Assembly (NCBI GenBank): GCA_036898135.1
Contig: CM072525.1
Span: 25,547,059 to 25,611,058 of the forward strand
DNA from: Oncomelania hupensis
Lineage: Eukaryota; Mollusca; Gastropoda; Littorinimorpha; Pomatiopsidae
Length of the DNA: 64,000 bases
Direction of reading: 5' to 3'
This document shows, piece by piece, positions 45,127-57,275 of the stretch. The notes below the pieces were generated by a model. That model searched no databases, had not been told where the DNA came from, and was given only the letters and a program-made list of their open reading frames with translations. The position numbers and the translations under genes are program-made. How positions within the stretch are numbered: the stretch's first letter is position 1; each line of letters starts with the position of its first letter.

Positions 45127-46615
45127 TGTAACGTGGGGTTTATTTGTTGCTGGGCTCTGCACAATGGAATGCTGTAACCCTCACGTCTATTCTATGGGAA
45201 CCGCTAGTGAGTCACCCTGTGAATTACTTTAATACATTTATTTGTTTAGCTCGGTCTGTGTTAAGGCAGGGGTACAGAGATAGATAGAAAAATGGTAAAA
45301 GATTACTGTCACACTAGCTTTCACACGGCTATGAATCATATGTAGTCCAGCCACTTGATAACAGTCAAAATCACACATTTATTTCTTCTACCCTATACAC
45401 GATCTTCGATGTACGAATCTAACTTAAAAGTTCACTTGACAATGCGAATGGTTCGCTCGCTGATAGTCTAGGCAGCTATTAATATTATTTCTTCATAGGG
45501 CACTGGCTACTAGCGTTCATGAAGAGTGGACTACTGTGGTCCTTTTGCTATAGTTTTAGTGCACTGTTTCCTGGGCACTTAACTGAAGGGTGGTGTGTTT
45601 GAAGCCCTGCATTGTGGTAGCTTTTGGTACACGCTGTGTAGTCTGGGAGTGTGTTTGACAGGCGTGCTCTCTATGCGCGATGCTGTAGATGCCTCAGCAG
45701 CCAACATTCAGCTACTACTTCGTTTGGAAGGTTGTCTGGTTGGGCCCATGATATATCTTGCCTGCTCGTCTGTAACATATGAGACGAAATTCTGCACAAC
45801 CCTGAATAATAGGTCTGTGCAGAGCGTCTCACTGAAAGCCAAAGTAGCCCTCAGTGATAGCTCCACATCTCTATACATAAGCAACGAACATTCTGCTAAA
45901 TCGGTGGTCCACTGGAATCTCCACTCTAATTTCCTATACATACATAAATATAACTCGTGGCTAACTATAAACATAAAGAATTAATAATATTATAAACATT
46001 CACTGGTACAGCCACTGGTCTGCAAGCATACATATAGGTTAAACAACAGTGGTTCCGTCAGGTATACAACCTGGCGTCAAAACCGGTCGTGCTTAACACG
46101 TGTTCGGCTTCTCCACTGGTAAGGCAAATTCGGATTAACAATTCAAATCTATGCATAGCAAATTCCACAAACATAATTTCAACAATAATATAAATACATC
46201 ACGATGAAACAGAAGTATGTTCATTTACCTGTCTGACAAAGTCAGGCCCGTGGCTACTTGATTGAATTCTAAAATTCACAAGCACTGCTTCCCTGTTCTA
46301 TAAGTGGAGATATTTCTCTGCTCCGGTCTAGCTGTGTACACTTCGGCGTTTAACATAGGACTGACTCAATACAAAGCATTTGCCTACCCAGTCAGAACTG
46401 GCTCTAACCACTCTGCCTGAGTTCTATTGGATAAGACTTCCGATCTAACGCACGCAGTGCTGACGTCACAACACGGCTAGCGTCAGCTCGCAGTGTGTGT
46501 GTACACATCAGTTATACCTTAATCGTCTGCTATAGACTACAGTAACCTTCTAATATTTACTGACTAAACAAGCAACATCGTAAAGAGGGCAGGGTAAACA
46601 GGTCATCTTGTTACA
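45127..46615 (-). repeat. Probable 3' LTR of element F
   Basis: 1489 bp between TGTAACG and TGTTACA, giving inverted TGTAAC/GTTACA ends, placed where the 3' LTR should be. Without a second LTR copy the outer boundary remains inferred. Confidence 0.6.
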
Positions 46616-46798
46616 GGCTCCCTCAACTGAAAAAAGACCTTTTTCTAATACAGAGCCTTGTTTAACACTGCACTATCCTAGGGTCCTATTTGCAAACTAG
46701 TTAAGTTGCTCTACCTGAGCTGCAATGCTATGCCAGGTAGCTATGGACACTATTGACAGGGTTTTACTGGACGGGGACGAATTCTGGTGGTGTGGCCC

Positions 46799-49757
46799 TT
46801 AGTTGTGTTGGGTGGGCGACAGCGGCTGTGTCCTCCACGATATGGCGACTGAGGTAATCGGCTCCGTGGTTTTCTTGCCGGGGATGTACTCGATTTGGAA
46901 TGAATATGCCTGAAGGGTGAGTGCCCATCTCATCAAGCGAGAGTTCAAGGATTTGGAGGCTGCCAGGAACGAGAGTGGTTGGTGGTCCACCTGCACTGCG
47001 AAGTGGGTCCCATACAGGTAGAGTTGAAACTTCTGTATGGCCCAGACTAGTCCAAGGCATTCTTTCTCCGACGTGGCGTAGTGGGTCTCGGCGGGTCTCA
47101 ATTTTCTGCTGGCGTAGGCGACCGGGAATAGCGTCTCTGCATTCTTGGGGTCGCGCTGTAGCAGTCCTGCTCCGAGTCCTAAGTCACTGGCGTCGGTGCG
47201 AAGATCGAAGGGCTGAGTCAAATCGGGTAGGTGAAGTACTGGCGCCGATGTCATTTTGTCCTTGAGTGTTTGGAATGCTGTCTCGCATTCGGCTATCCAT
47301 ACGACTTTGTCCGGGGCGATTTTCCGGGTTCCATTTGTCAGTGGCACGGCGATGCTGTTGTACTTGGGGATGAACTTCTGGTAGAAGCCGCAGAGCCCTA
47401 GAAACGACTGCACTTCCTTTTTGGTCTTGGGCCTAGGAGCGTCGAGTAGGCGTTTCACGGTCTTTTCTACCGGTCGCAGGCTTCCTTGACTTATGGTGTG
47501 TCCCAGGAATTATAATTCCGTGAATCCAATCTGACACTTGGTGGGTCTTGCCGTCAATCCAGTGTCTCTGAGGCGGGCGAGTAGTTGTTGTAGGAGCGTG
47601 ACATGTTCCTCCCACGTAGGTGTTGCGATGAGGATGTCGTCCATAAACGCGTGTAGGTGCTCGCTGCTCCGGGGTGCCAGGAGTTTCCGCATCATGGCGC
47701 TGAAGATGCTGGGTGCGTTGTGGAGTCCGAATGGAAGTACATTGAACTCGAAGTGTCCTTCCATAGTGCTAAATGCTAGGTACTTTCGGACTTGTGGTTG
47801 TACTGGTATCTGATAGTATCCTTTGCTGAGGTCGATGCGTGAAAAGTACTTCGCTCGCTGTAGCTTGGCAAATAGGTCTGTCTGGTCCGGGAGTGGCTCT
47901 GGCTGGAACTGCGTTACGGCATTCAGGAGTCTGAAGTCGATGCACAGTCGATGCTCTCCGTTGGGTTTTCGCAACAATACCGTGCCTGCGCTGTAGGGTG
48001 AAGTAGACTCTGATATGATTCAGGCTGCCAGTAAGGTGTCTATCTCTTCCTTGATGGCTCGCTGCTGTGACAGTGGCATCGGGTAGAGCTTCTGGCGGAC
48101 GGGTGTTGGGTCGGTCACCGTTAGGGTTACTTCGACGAGGTCTGTCCTCCCGGGTCGGTCTGTGAGCACAGTCTGATGTTGTCGAATGACCTGTAGTACT
48201 TGTTGTTGCTGTTTAGCGGCTAGGTCTCCGTTGAGTATCACGTCTTTGTGGGTTTCTTTGGAGTGCAGGGGATACTCTACTGCATTGGTCTCCATGCTTT
48301 CTCCTTCTTCCGCGATGGCGATGGCTAGCAAGTTGTGAGTGCTGGGGGTTGCTGGTCGGTCTGTATACTTCTTGAGGAGATTGATGTGGTGGTATCGTGC
48401 TCTCCCGTTTACCTCTACTTGGTAGACTGTCTTGGATTTCTTGGCAGTCACCCGGTACGGTCCTCTCCAAGCGATGTACAGCATGTTGGTTCCACTTGGA
48501 AATAAGAGTAGCACTTGATCGCCGACTTGCAGTTCTCGGTCATTCGCGTGGCGGTTGTAGCACTTCGCCTGATGGACTCTTGCCTTCTTCAGTGCTTCAC
48601 CAGCTTTCTTCCACGTTGCTTTGAGGGTTTCCTGCAGGTCTGCGACGTACTTGGTGGCACCTTTGGGTGTGTCGTCTATCTTGGCTTCCGTCCAAATTCT
48701 GCGTAGGACTTCTAGCGGTCCTGCTAGAGTTCTGCCGAATAGCAATGTTGACGGGGTGTAACCTGTGGCTGCATGGGGCGTTTCTCTATATGCGAACAGT
48801 GCCGCATTCACGTAGGTGTCCCACGCTTCTGGATTGTCGGCTACTTTCCTGAGGGTGGTGAGAAGGGTTCCATTCAGTCTTTCTACTTGTCCGTTGCTGG
48901 CTGGGTGGTACGGTGGTGTGCGAATGTGATGATCTTTTATCAACTCGAACACGTCTTGCATCAGGCGGCCGAAGAACTGAGATCCGTTGTCCGTTCTAAT
49001 GCTCTCCGGGAATCCGACTCTGGTAAAGATGGCGATGAGTGCATCTGCAATCTTCCTGGTGTCGATCGCTGGCAACGGGACTGCTTCGCACCACATCGTA
49101 CAGGCGTCGACGAGTGTGAGTAGAAATATGTTCCGCTTCTTGGTCATGGGCAGTGGTCCTACTATGTCTACTGAGACTTGCTGGAATGGCACGCCGACTA
49201 CTACTGATGGTCCTAAGGTAACTGGTACATGGTACGGTGTGATATCGCGGGGAATATCGTTGACATTGGTGACAAGATTTCACGTAGCGCTTGACATCCT
49301 CCGTGATTCCTGGCCAATAGTAGTGTGCGCTGATTCTCTGTACTGTGGCTCCAATTCCCATGTGTCCGCTGAGTGGCATGCTGTGGCCAAATTCTAGTAC
49401 TTGGGCTCGAAGGGTGGCTGGTAGTACTAGTTGGGTGTGATCTCCCTCTCCTTGTCGATGTAGAACTCCGTCTTCCATGTAGAAGTCTCCTTTGTGCGGG
49501 GGTGTGTGCGCCTTGGGTAGCTTCTGGAAGCACTTCGCTATCGAGGCGTCCGCTTTCTGTGCTGTTTTGATCTCTTCGAGTCCTGGATTCGGGGCTAACT
49601 CGGGCTGGGGTGGTTGGGTTTTAGCTTGGGCCCTGGTTTGCACTGCAGCTATCTCTACAGTTTTAGGGAGCGTGCCTAAGAACACATACCTACAACCTAG
49701 CACTAGATCATACAGGGGTTTCTGTAACCACCAGTATAGACTAGACAGCAAACCCAC
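46799..49757 (-). pseudogene. Element F pol: integrase, RT and RNase H with stops
   Basis: 49757-48996 encodes PLYDLVLG, TRAQAK and the integrase finger (HSMPLSGHMGI ... CHQC). A frameshift near 49225 leads into 49192-48020, with the integrase core (VDIVG, RTDNGSQF, VERLNGTL: D, D, E) running straight into the RT leader (PGRTDLVEV). A TGA at 48020-48022 separates this from 47977-47510, an RT palm with RKPNGEHRLCIDFRLLN and the catalytic FMDDILIA. A TAA at 47510-47512 precedes 47458-46799, with FLGLCGFYQKFI, the RNase H DASDLGLGAGL and the DHQPLSFL region. Integrase-RT-RNase H is the Gmr1-like order. The two stops and one frameshift make it inactive. Confidence 0.9.
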
Positions 49758-49790
49758 TCCTGAACAGAAAACTGATGTAGTAACCTACAT

Positions 49791-51261
49791 AGAAATACAG
49801 ACATCAACAGACACAACCGAATTACAGATAACAAAACAGGTGCATGATTTTAACGTACATCATCAGACACAGCAAATATACAGATGACCAAAATAGATTC
49901 GCACTAATGAATCTATAATGAAGGCAAGCATCGTGTTTGTTTTTAATGTCACACTTTTTTGCTGGTCAGTTACTGTGTGATAGGTCTGCATAAGATTATG
50001 AATCGAACAGCTTTGGTAATTAATGTGAATAGAAAAATGTATTTACTTGTATTAATAAAACATTTTTGAGTTCGTTTTACTACAAAAAGTTAATGTTTAG
50101 AGGTCAAAAACGTCCTGCGGTAAGGTTTGTTTATGTATTGCTAAGCCGAGGATTACCTCCCTTGCATCGAGGGCTCTATCTCGCCGCTTGGTGCGCGCCA
50201 AGCGCATCTGTCACACTGAGCTCTTATATAAGAGCTAAGTGATCTGTCATCACTTTTTACAGAGAGGTGCGACGTTATGATCCTTCTTTGTGAAGCTGTA
50301 CATTCTTTGATGTCAGTCATTTTAAGCCTTGCAAAAACATTACAAAAATAGGTCACCCTAAAGTGGAATGGCTGTTTGTTTAACCAATATTATGCAACAA
50401 CATTGGGTCAAGGTCACTGAAGGTCAAGGTAACACCAAAGTCATCCCAATGTCACCGTTCTTTTATTTTGTTTTTTTTTTGTGCATGATACAACTGTTGC
50501 TGTTTTTATTTAAATTTGATATTGCATATGAGTGTATTTGGAGCCGGAGGTCAAGGTCATCTCCAGGTCAAGAACATAGAAAGACCAAAGTCGGCATTAC
50601 TTTGCGTTTTAATGCCACCATTTCATTTGTTTGTGGGCAGTCATTTTCATTTTAAATATTGCACGTTCTATAAGGAGCATGTAAGTCATATGGGCTTTGC
50701 CTTTGTAGTTTTGGCCTTATTTAACATACACATCGTTGAAACACTTGAGGGGGTATTCCCCCAGATTCCAAGTCAAAGCATATTAGTCATAGTTAGCTTG
50801 TAGTTACTGTTATGTTTCTGATAGCTAAAGGTCTCTGAGATCGTGCCAACTGAAAACCGTGCAGTGAAAGGTATGACCAAAACGTTTCGACAGGGCATAA
50901 AAGCTCCATGTACCGATGACTGCATGCCTTAAAGGTGAACTAGTACGAATCTATTGATTACTTAACTGGGTATTCTATTTATTTCTATCACAATATTTAC
51001 ATTTGTGGTAGAATAAGACGTTCTTATTATTTTTGCATTTGTTAAGTATTGTTTGTGGGTGCTATCGTCTTCGGTTTCTTCTTTTCACCTGAATTATATT
51101 TTATTTTGATTTCATTCAATTATTTCTGTTATCTTAGGAAGACAAACGGCAGAAGAATATTGGTAAACCTTAGGCAAATTAGAGTACTACAGCAGAATCT
51201 ATTTCATCATTTCCCTCTCGAAGAACAGTAATTATTGCAATGTCACTGCTCGAATATGAAA
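49791..51261. other. Unassigned region with AGGTCA-type repeats
   Basis: No supported gene. Around 50407-50435 and 50546-50570 several AAGGTCA motifs occur, including a direct pair spaced by 4 bp. Confidence 0.45.
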
Positions 51262-51411
51262 TACATTACATTACATGGTTATTGCTTTAGGTCCAGCGGA
51301 CTCTTCCCAGCCAAAAAAGGACCAAAAAATCAAGACCACAACTTCGCTGAAAGAGGACTCACCCCTGATCCGCATAAAAGATCTGCCGAAACAACCCTAG
51401 TGGTAACACTG
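51262..51411 (-). mobile_element. R560 copy 6, part 1 (split by D composite)
   Basis: R560 3' end from CATGGTTATTGCTTTAGG to GTGGTAACACTG. Continues at 63803. Confidence 0.85.
51407..51411. repeat. Target duplication of D composite (left)
   Basis: CACTG, repeated at 63798-63802. Confidence 0.93.
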
Positions 51412-51794
51412 TGTTACGTTGAAACGCGAAGGATAGTATGTCTGAAACGCGCACGATAGATCTAATCGTTTCGCTTTGCAAAGTATGCAATAATAGAGTG
51501 TATTTACCTTTGATTTGAGTTTGCATTGTTGTTAGAAGAAGCTTTGTATAACGTTGATAGTGGGTTGATAGTTGAGAATTGTCAAGTGAAAAGTGGAGAG
51601 TGAAAAGGCGATTGTATGCAGTTGTTGATGAACGCTGAATAAAGTTTGAAAACTTCATATTCGACTCTGTGCCTTGTGGCTGTTTGAACGGGTTGCGTGG
51701 ATAAACGAATCTGAGCTACACACATCAGTACTTCAGCATTGGGGCTGAATCAACTACTGATAAAGAAAAACACCACCATCGAACGAGTCTAACA
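51412..51794 (+). repeat. LTR1 of D
   Basis: 383 bp, TGTTACG...CTAACA. Lacks 5 bp present in LTR2 and LTR3 (after AATAGAGTG) and lacks the central U3 block of the solo LTR. Confidence 0.92.
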
Positions 51795-51797
51795 TTT

Positions 51798-51822
51798 TGG
51801 GGGCCAAGCTGCGATTCACGCC
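51798..51822 (+). other. Putative primer-binding site of D1
   Basis: TGGGGGCCAAGCTGCGATTC follows LTR1 after TTT. Its counterpart in D2 (from 56752) reads TGGGAGCC. Confidence 0.5.
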
Positions 51823-52222
51823 ATAGCCAAGGGTTCAACTGCTACAACAAGCGAGTCAACGTTACGAGAGGCAGTCATCGAGGATAGCCGCCAAGGAGTT
51901 GCGTCGGGAGGGGCCAACATACTGGGACTACATCCCCGATAGATTCGGGTTGACTGCAAGGGCGTGTAGTCGCCGAAGAGTTGCTTCGCGAGCGAACAAC
52001 AGATCGGGACTACGTAGCTGCCGCAAGACTACGTTGAGGGATAGTCTCAGAGCTACATCGCCAGTATTAGAGAGATCGACGAGCGGACGTCGCATTTACT
52101 TCAGGACAGGAGTGTGTACATCAACACCAGCGTGGTGCAGCGTCGCATACGACGAGGACAGAGGGGCCTGCGTCAGCGAAGGCGACTAGTGACAAGCATC
52201 AGCGCTACTGCAGAAAGCGTGC

Positions 52223-52300
52223 TGTTCTAGAACCTTTTAGAAAGGTCACAGTCAAGGACTTTCCAGAAAATAACTTTCCAGAAAAGAACTTTCCAGAAAA
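52223..52300 (+). promoter_or_regulatory. HSE-like repeats in D1 leader
   Basis: GTTCTAGAAC followed by three GACTTTCCAGAAAA-type units immediately before the gag ATG. Matches nGAAnnTTCnnGAAn in the better-preserved units. Confidence 0.5.
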
Positions 52301-52308
52301 GCATCAAG

Positions 52309-55300
52309 ATGGCAGACTTCTGGCAGAAAGGGGTTGAACTGAATCTAAAAGGCAAACAGCTGACAGAGTGCGTCAAGTCTCAAGAGAGAATATGGCGTGA
52401 AGAAAGAGAAATTAAACTGCAGCGTCAAAGGGAAGAAAGGGAAGAACAACGCAGGCGTGAAGAAAGAGAGTTCGAAGCGCAGCGTCGCCAAGAAGAAAGA
52501 GAGGAACGGCGTCGGCGTGACGAGATGGAAGAGAGACGACTTCAGTACCAGCTAGAGTTGGCGCGTATAGAAAACAATCAGCATGCGCCACAAGTCGTCA
52601 GCGACCACATGGCTCCAAAATTGCCAACGTTCGTCGACGGGAAGGACCAGATCGACAGTTATCTGGCGAGGTTCGAAAGGTTCGCTGAAAGCTCTAACTG
52701 GCGACCTCAAGACTGGGCGATTCGACTAAGTGCACTTCTGACAGGGCAAGCACTCGAAGTTTACACCAGGCTGTCAAACAATGACGGGAAAAAACTACGA
52801 CGTCTTAAAAGAGGCCCTATTGCATTGCTACAGCTTCACAGAGAAGGGCTACCGTAAATGCTTTCGTGAATGCCGGCCTTTGTCAGACGAGACGCCAACG
52901 CAGTTTGTGGAGCGCCTGTCGTCATACTTACACAAGTGGGTGGAACTATCAGGCAAAGGGAAGTCTTATGATAGTCTCCATGACCTGATCGTGAAGGAGC
53001 AATTCCTCAATACCTGTCACAAGGTCCTGGCGACCCACTTGGAATTAGAGAAGCTGCAGACGCTTAATGATGTGACCGAGGTTGCTGAAAGATATCTCCT
53101 CGCTCACGGAAAAACGCTGGGGCCACCTAAGGCGACGAAACCCTTTCAGAAGACTGGAAACCATGGGAACCAGATCCAGGGGAGCGAAACGAGCCAGAGA
53201 CACACTGACTCCACGCCACCTTCCAGGGAAGGGCACTCGAGAGGATGTTTCATCTGCAACGCTACAGACCACAGAGCTGCCAACTGTCCTCAAAACAGAA
53301 ATAGCGGACAGCAGAGCAATACGGACAACGCAGCGGCGGGCAACCGACAGACCTTTCTCCAATCAACGGCAAACCAGTAGATCTGACCATCAAGTGTGCG
53401 GCGGGAACGTCATTCTTCCGAGTGAGACCGAGCGCACAGCTACTCCTGCGGACGTGCAAGAGTGCATGACTGATGGCCAACTTCTCATTGCCAACGGGAA
53501 ATCCATCCCCGTCCTCGCCAGCGCAGCTGTGACCGTCCAGAACATGCCTATTTCCAAGGGACGCGTCGGAAATCATGAAGTGACTGTCCTAAAAGACTCT
53601 GGTTGCAGTGGAGTCATCGTCAGAGAAGGTCTAATCGCTAAAGAACAGTTCACTGGCGATTCTAAATGGACACTTATGGCCGACAGCAAATGTGTGAGAG
53701 CGCCAGTTGCGAAGATTCAAGTCAGCACTCCTTTCTACATAGGCGAAGTAGAAGCGGTTTGCCTGAAGAAGCCACTATACGATTTGATGATCGGGAACAT
53801 CGACGGCGCGAGACGATCCGACGACCCCGATTCAGAATGGAGTCCTGCCTCAACCCAACGCGTCGAAGTTGTAGAGGAGGATCCATTGCCGTTTCCCGAT
53901 GGAGACCTTGCAGAACTGCTACGGGACAATGTGGCTACTCCGGCTCAGCCCTGCCGACCAGAAATCGTCGGTGCCGTTACTACCAGGGCCCAGGCCAAGA
54001 GAGACAAGACGTCTACGCCACTGAAGGTCGCCGACAGCTCAAAAGCTGCCATAGTGGACAGAGATAAGCTGATCCAGCTCCAGGAAACTGATAGCACTTT
54101 AAACAAGTACAGGAACCGCCAAGACCACGTGACCAAGGGCAGTGGCACGGTCTATTTCGAGGTGAAGGCCAAGATCCTGTACAGAATCTTTCAGCACTCG
54201 AGGGTCAACAGAGGTAAACCACTACGTCAAGTTTTGGTACCGTTACCCATAAGGCGCCAAGTGATGGAAGTAGCACATGACTCAATCATGGGAGGTCACC
54301 TGGGCATCAAGAAAACGTCGGACAGAATCCAGGCAGTGTTCTACTGGCCAGGACTTCATGCGGACGTCAGCCGTTTCTGCCGATCATGTGACATTTGCCA
54401 GAAGACCATACCTCGAGGAAGGGTCCCGAAAGTGCCTATTCAAAGGATGCATTTGATCGACCGACCTTTCAAGAGGGTGGCCTTAGACCTAATCGGCGAA
54501 ATAAAACCTCCGAGTGAAGAAGGTCACCGGTGGGTACTGACCTTAGTGGACTATGCGACTCGGTACCCAGAAGCAGTTCCTCTGAAGAAGATTGACACTG
54601 AAACTGTTGCAGAGGCGCTGGTGGACATGTTCAGCAGACTTGGAGTGCCTGAAGAAATTCTGACAGACTTAGGGACGCAGTTCGTATCTGACTGCATGAA
54701 GGAGGTCAACAGACTGCTGAGCATCCGGCATTTGACTACGACGCCTTACCATCCGATGTGCAACGGGCTTGTCGAAAAGTTCAATGCTACGCTGAAGTCC
54801 ACCCTGAAGAACCTATGCAGCGAGCAGCCCAGACAGTGGCATCGATACATCAATGCATTACTTTTCGCCTACAGAGAAGTACCGCAGGAGTCCACCGGCT
54901 TTTCTCCGTTCGAGCTGTTGTACGGAAGAACCATCCGAGGGCCGATGCACATCCTAAAAGAACTTTGGACGAAAGAAGTAGAGACCCCAGAAGTGAAGAA
55001 CAGCTACCAGTACGTGTTTGAGCTACGGGAGAAGCTGGAGCAGACTCTCGAGATAGCCAGAGAAAACCTGAAGAAGTCCCAGGACTGTGGAAAGCACTAC
55101 TGCGATCGTAGGGCTATGAACAGGAAGTTCAAACCTGGCAACAAATTACTGGTACTGCTACCTACCGACCACAATAAGTTGCTGATGCAGTGGAAAGCCC
55201 GTACGAAGTGGAGACCGTGGTGGGGATCAACGACTACAAGGTGAAGGTCGGCCAGCATTCCAAGATATACCACGCCAACCTCCTTAAAATGTACGTGAAA

Positions 55301-56166
55301 AGGCCACCAGAGACTGTGCACGCAGCCACAGCAGCTGTGATCGACGACAGCTCTGACAGCGAGGAACTGTTGGAACTGGGAGACTTCCACAGCAAAGAAG
55401 GCATCGATGATGTTAAGCTAGGACCAGGCTTGACGGAAGTCAAAAGATCGAGCTCAAGGACCTTATGGGCGAGTTTCCCCATAGCATTAGCGATATCCCA
55501 GGCTCTACGACTTTGGTCGAACATGAAGTCCACCTCACTTCAAATATTCCCGTTCGATCCAAACCCTTCCCGATCCCTTTTAAGGCCCGTGAATCCTTGA
55601 AGGAAGACATCGATGAGATGCTGAAGATGGGCATCATCAGGAAGTCCAGTTCTCCCTACGCGTCCCCTGTCGTGGTCGTGAAGAAAAAGGACGGGAGCAA
55701 CAGAGTACGCATCGACTACAAGACGGGTTATTGGCAAGTCCCCGTGCGTCAACAGGACATACCAAAGACTGCTTTTATAATTCCTGATGGGACGTACGAG
55801 TGTCTAAGGATGCCCTTTGGCATGGTCAACAGCGGAGCTATCCTGAAGAGAGGAATGAGGAAGATGCTCAAAGGCATGGACAACGTCGTGTGTTACTGGG
55901 ACGTCCACACCCACACCTGGCAAGAGCATCTGCAGACCTTGAGGGAGCTGTTTTACCGTCTCACAGAAGCCAACCTGACCGTGAGACCCAGCAAGTGCGT
56001 TCTGGGAGCTGACAACGTCGACTTCATCGGACATTCGATGGAAGAAGGAGACAACGGAGGATGCACTGACTCCAGGAAAGACCATGAGATCACTGTCTTT
56101 GACCCTGGACCGATGACAGCCGTAACAGACGAGGGCGTCGTTTCCTTGCGGATAAAAGAACATTGA
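52309..56166 (+). pseudogene. D1 gag-protease-integrase-partial RT, frameshifted
   Basis: The reading starts at ATG 52309 and is collinear with the A protein, with frameshifts near 52790, 53355, 55195 and 55438. It keeps the gag, zinc knuckle CFICNATDHRAANC, protease DSGCSG, integrase finger and DD35E core. Unlike A-C it retains RT pieces: the leader VRSKPFPIPFKARESLKEDID, SSPYASPVVVVKKKDGSNRVR, KTGYWQVPV and ECLRMPFGM. Two RT deletions are visible: the segment between RVRIDY and KTGYWQ is missing, and 9 bp at the catalytic motif turn YWDDLLVH into YWDVH. RNase H is absent. Not functional. Confidence 0.9.
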
Positions 56167-56360
56167 CTGTGTGAATGAACTGAGAACATTGGCAATATCC
56201 AGACAGACTTGAAGATGAAAACCATTGACTTTGTGTATGTAAACTGAGAACATTGACAGTATACAGACAGACTGAAATAAGTTTTAATTCTGGACTTTGT
56301 GCATTACGTTTCAACGTTGTTGAAAGAAATTGGGTAAATTTCTTCCTGAGTGGGGGGTTA

Positions 56361-56748
56361 TGTTACGTTGAAACGCGAAGGATAGTATGTCTGAAACGCG
56401 CACGATAGATCTAATCGTTTCGCTTTGCAAAGTATGCAATAATAGAGTGAACTGTATTTACCTTTGATTTGAGTTTGCATTGTTGTTAGAAGAAGCTTTG
56501 TATAACGTTGATAGTGGGTTGATAGTTGAGAATTGTCAAGTGAAAAGTGGAGAGTGAAAAGGCGATTGTATGCAGTTGTTGATGAACGCTGAATAAAGTT
56601 TGAAAACTTCATATACGACTCTGTGCCTTGTGGCTGTTTGAACGGGTTGCGTGGATAAACGAATCTGAGCTACACTCATCAGTACTTCAGCATTGGGGCT
56701 GAATCAACTATTGATACAGAAAAACACCACCATCGAACGAGCCTAACA
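56361..56748 (+). repeat. LTR2 of D (shared)
   Basis: 388 bp, preceded by polypurine tract GAGTGGGGGGTTA and followed by a second primer-binding-like site. Confidence 0.92.
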
Positions 56749-57177
56749 TTTTGGGAGCCAAGCTGCGATTCACGCCATAGCCAAGGGTTCAACTGCTACA
56801 ACAAGCGAGTCAACGTTACGAGAGGCAGTCATCGAGGATAGCCGCCAAGGAGTTGCGTCGGGAGGGGCCAACATACTGGGACTACATCCCCAATAGATTC
56901 GGGTTGACTGCAAGGGCGTGTAGTCGCCGAAGAGTTGCTTCGCGAGCGAACAACAGATCGGGACTACGTAGCTGCCGCAAGACTACGTTGAGGGATAGTC
57001 TCAGAGCTACATCGCCAGTATTAAAGAGATCGACGAGCGGACGTCGCATTTACTTCAGCACAGGAGCGTGTACATCAACACCAGCTTGGTGCAGCGTCGC
57101 ATACGACGAGGACAGCGGGGCCTGCGTCAGCAAATGCGACTAGTGACAAGCATCAGCGCTACTGCAGAAAGCGTGCT

Positions 57178-57269
57178 GTTCTAGAACCTTTTAGAAAGGT
57201 CACAGTCAAGAACTTTCCAGAAAAGAACTTTCCAGAAAAGAACTTTCCAGAAAAGAACTTTCCAGAAAA
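57178..57269 (+). promoter_or_regulatory. HSE-like 15-bp tandem repeats in D2 leader
   Basis: Four perfect units of GAACTTTCCAGAAAA (57210-57269) preceded by GTTCTAGAAC. Read in pentamers this is nGAAn nTTCn nGAAn repeated, the heat-shock-element consensus. Function inferred. Confidence 0.55.
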
Positions 57270-57275
57270 GCATCA

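Larger units (their letters stand above)
45127..49790 (-). mobile_element. LTR retrotransposon F (Gmr1-like order, 5'-truncated)
   Basis: In minus-strand order it holds the end of protease, the integrase HHCC finger, integrase core, RT and RNase H, then a polypurine-like AGTTGAGGGAGCC and a long 3' LTR (45127-46615). No 5' LTR, primer-binding site or gag was found beyond about 49790, so the element is truncated or decayed there. It is a distinct family from A-D, with low nucleotide similarity. It gives independent evidence for integrase upstream of RT. Confidence 0.85.

Noticed and set aside
45595..45984. 129-aa plus-strand ORF
   Set aside because: It lies inside the probable LTR of F and shows no domain similarity I recognise.
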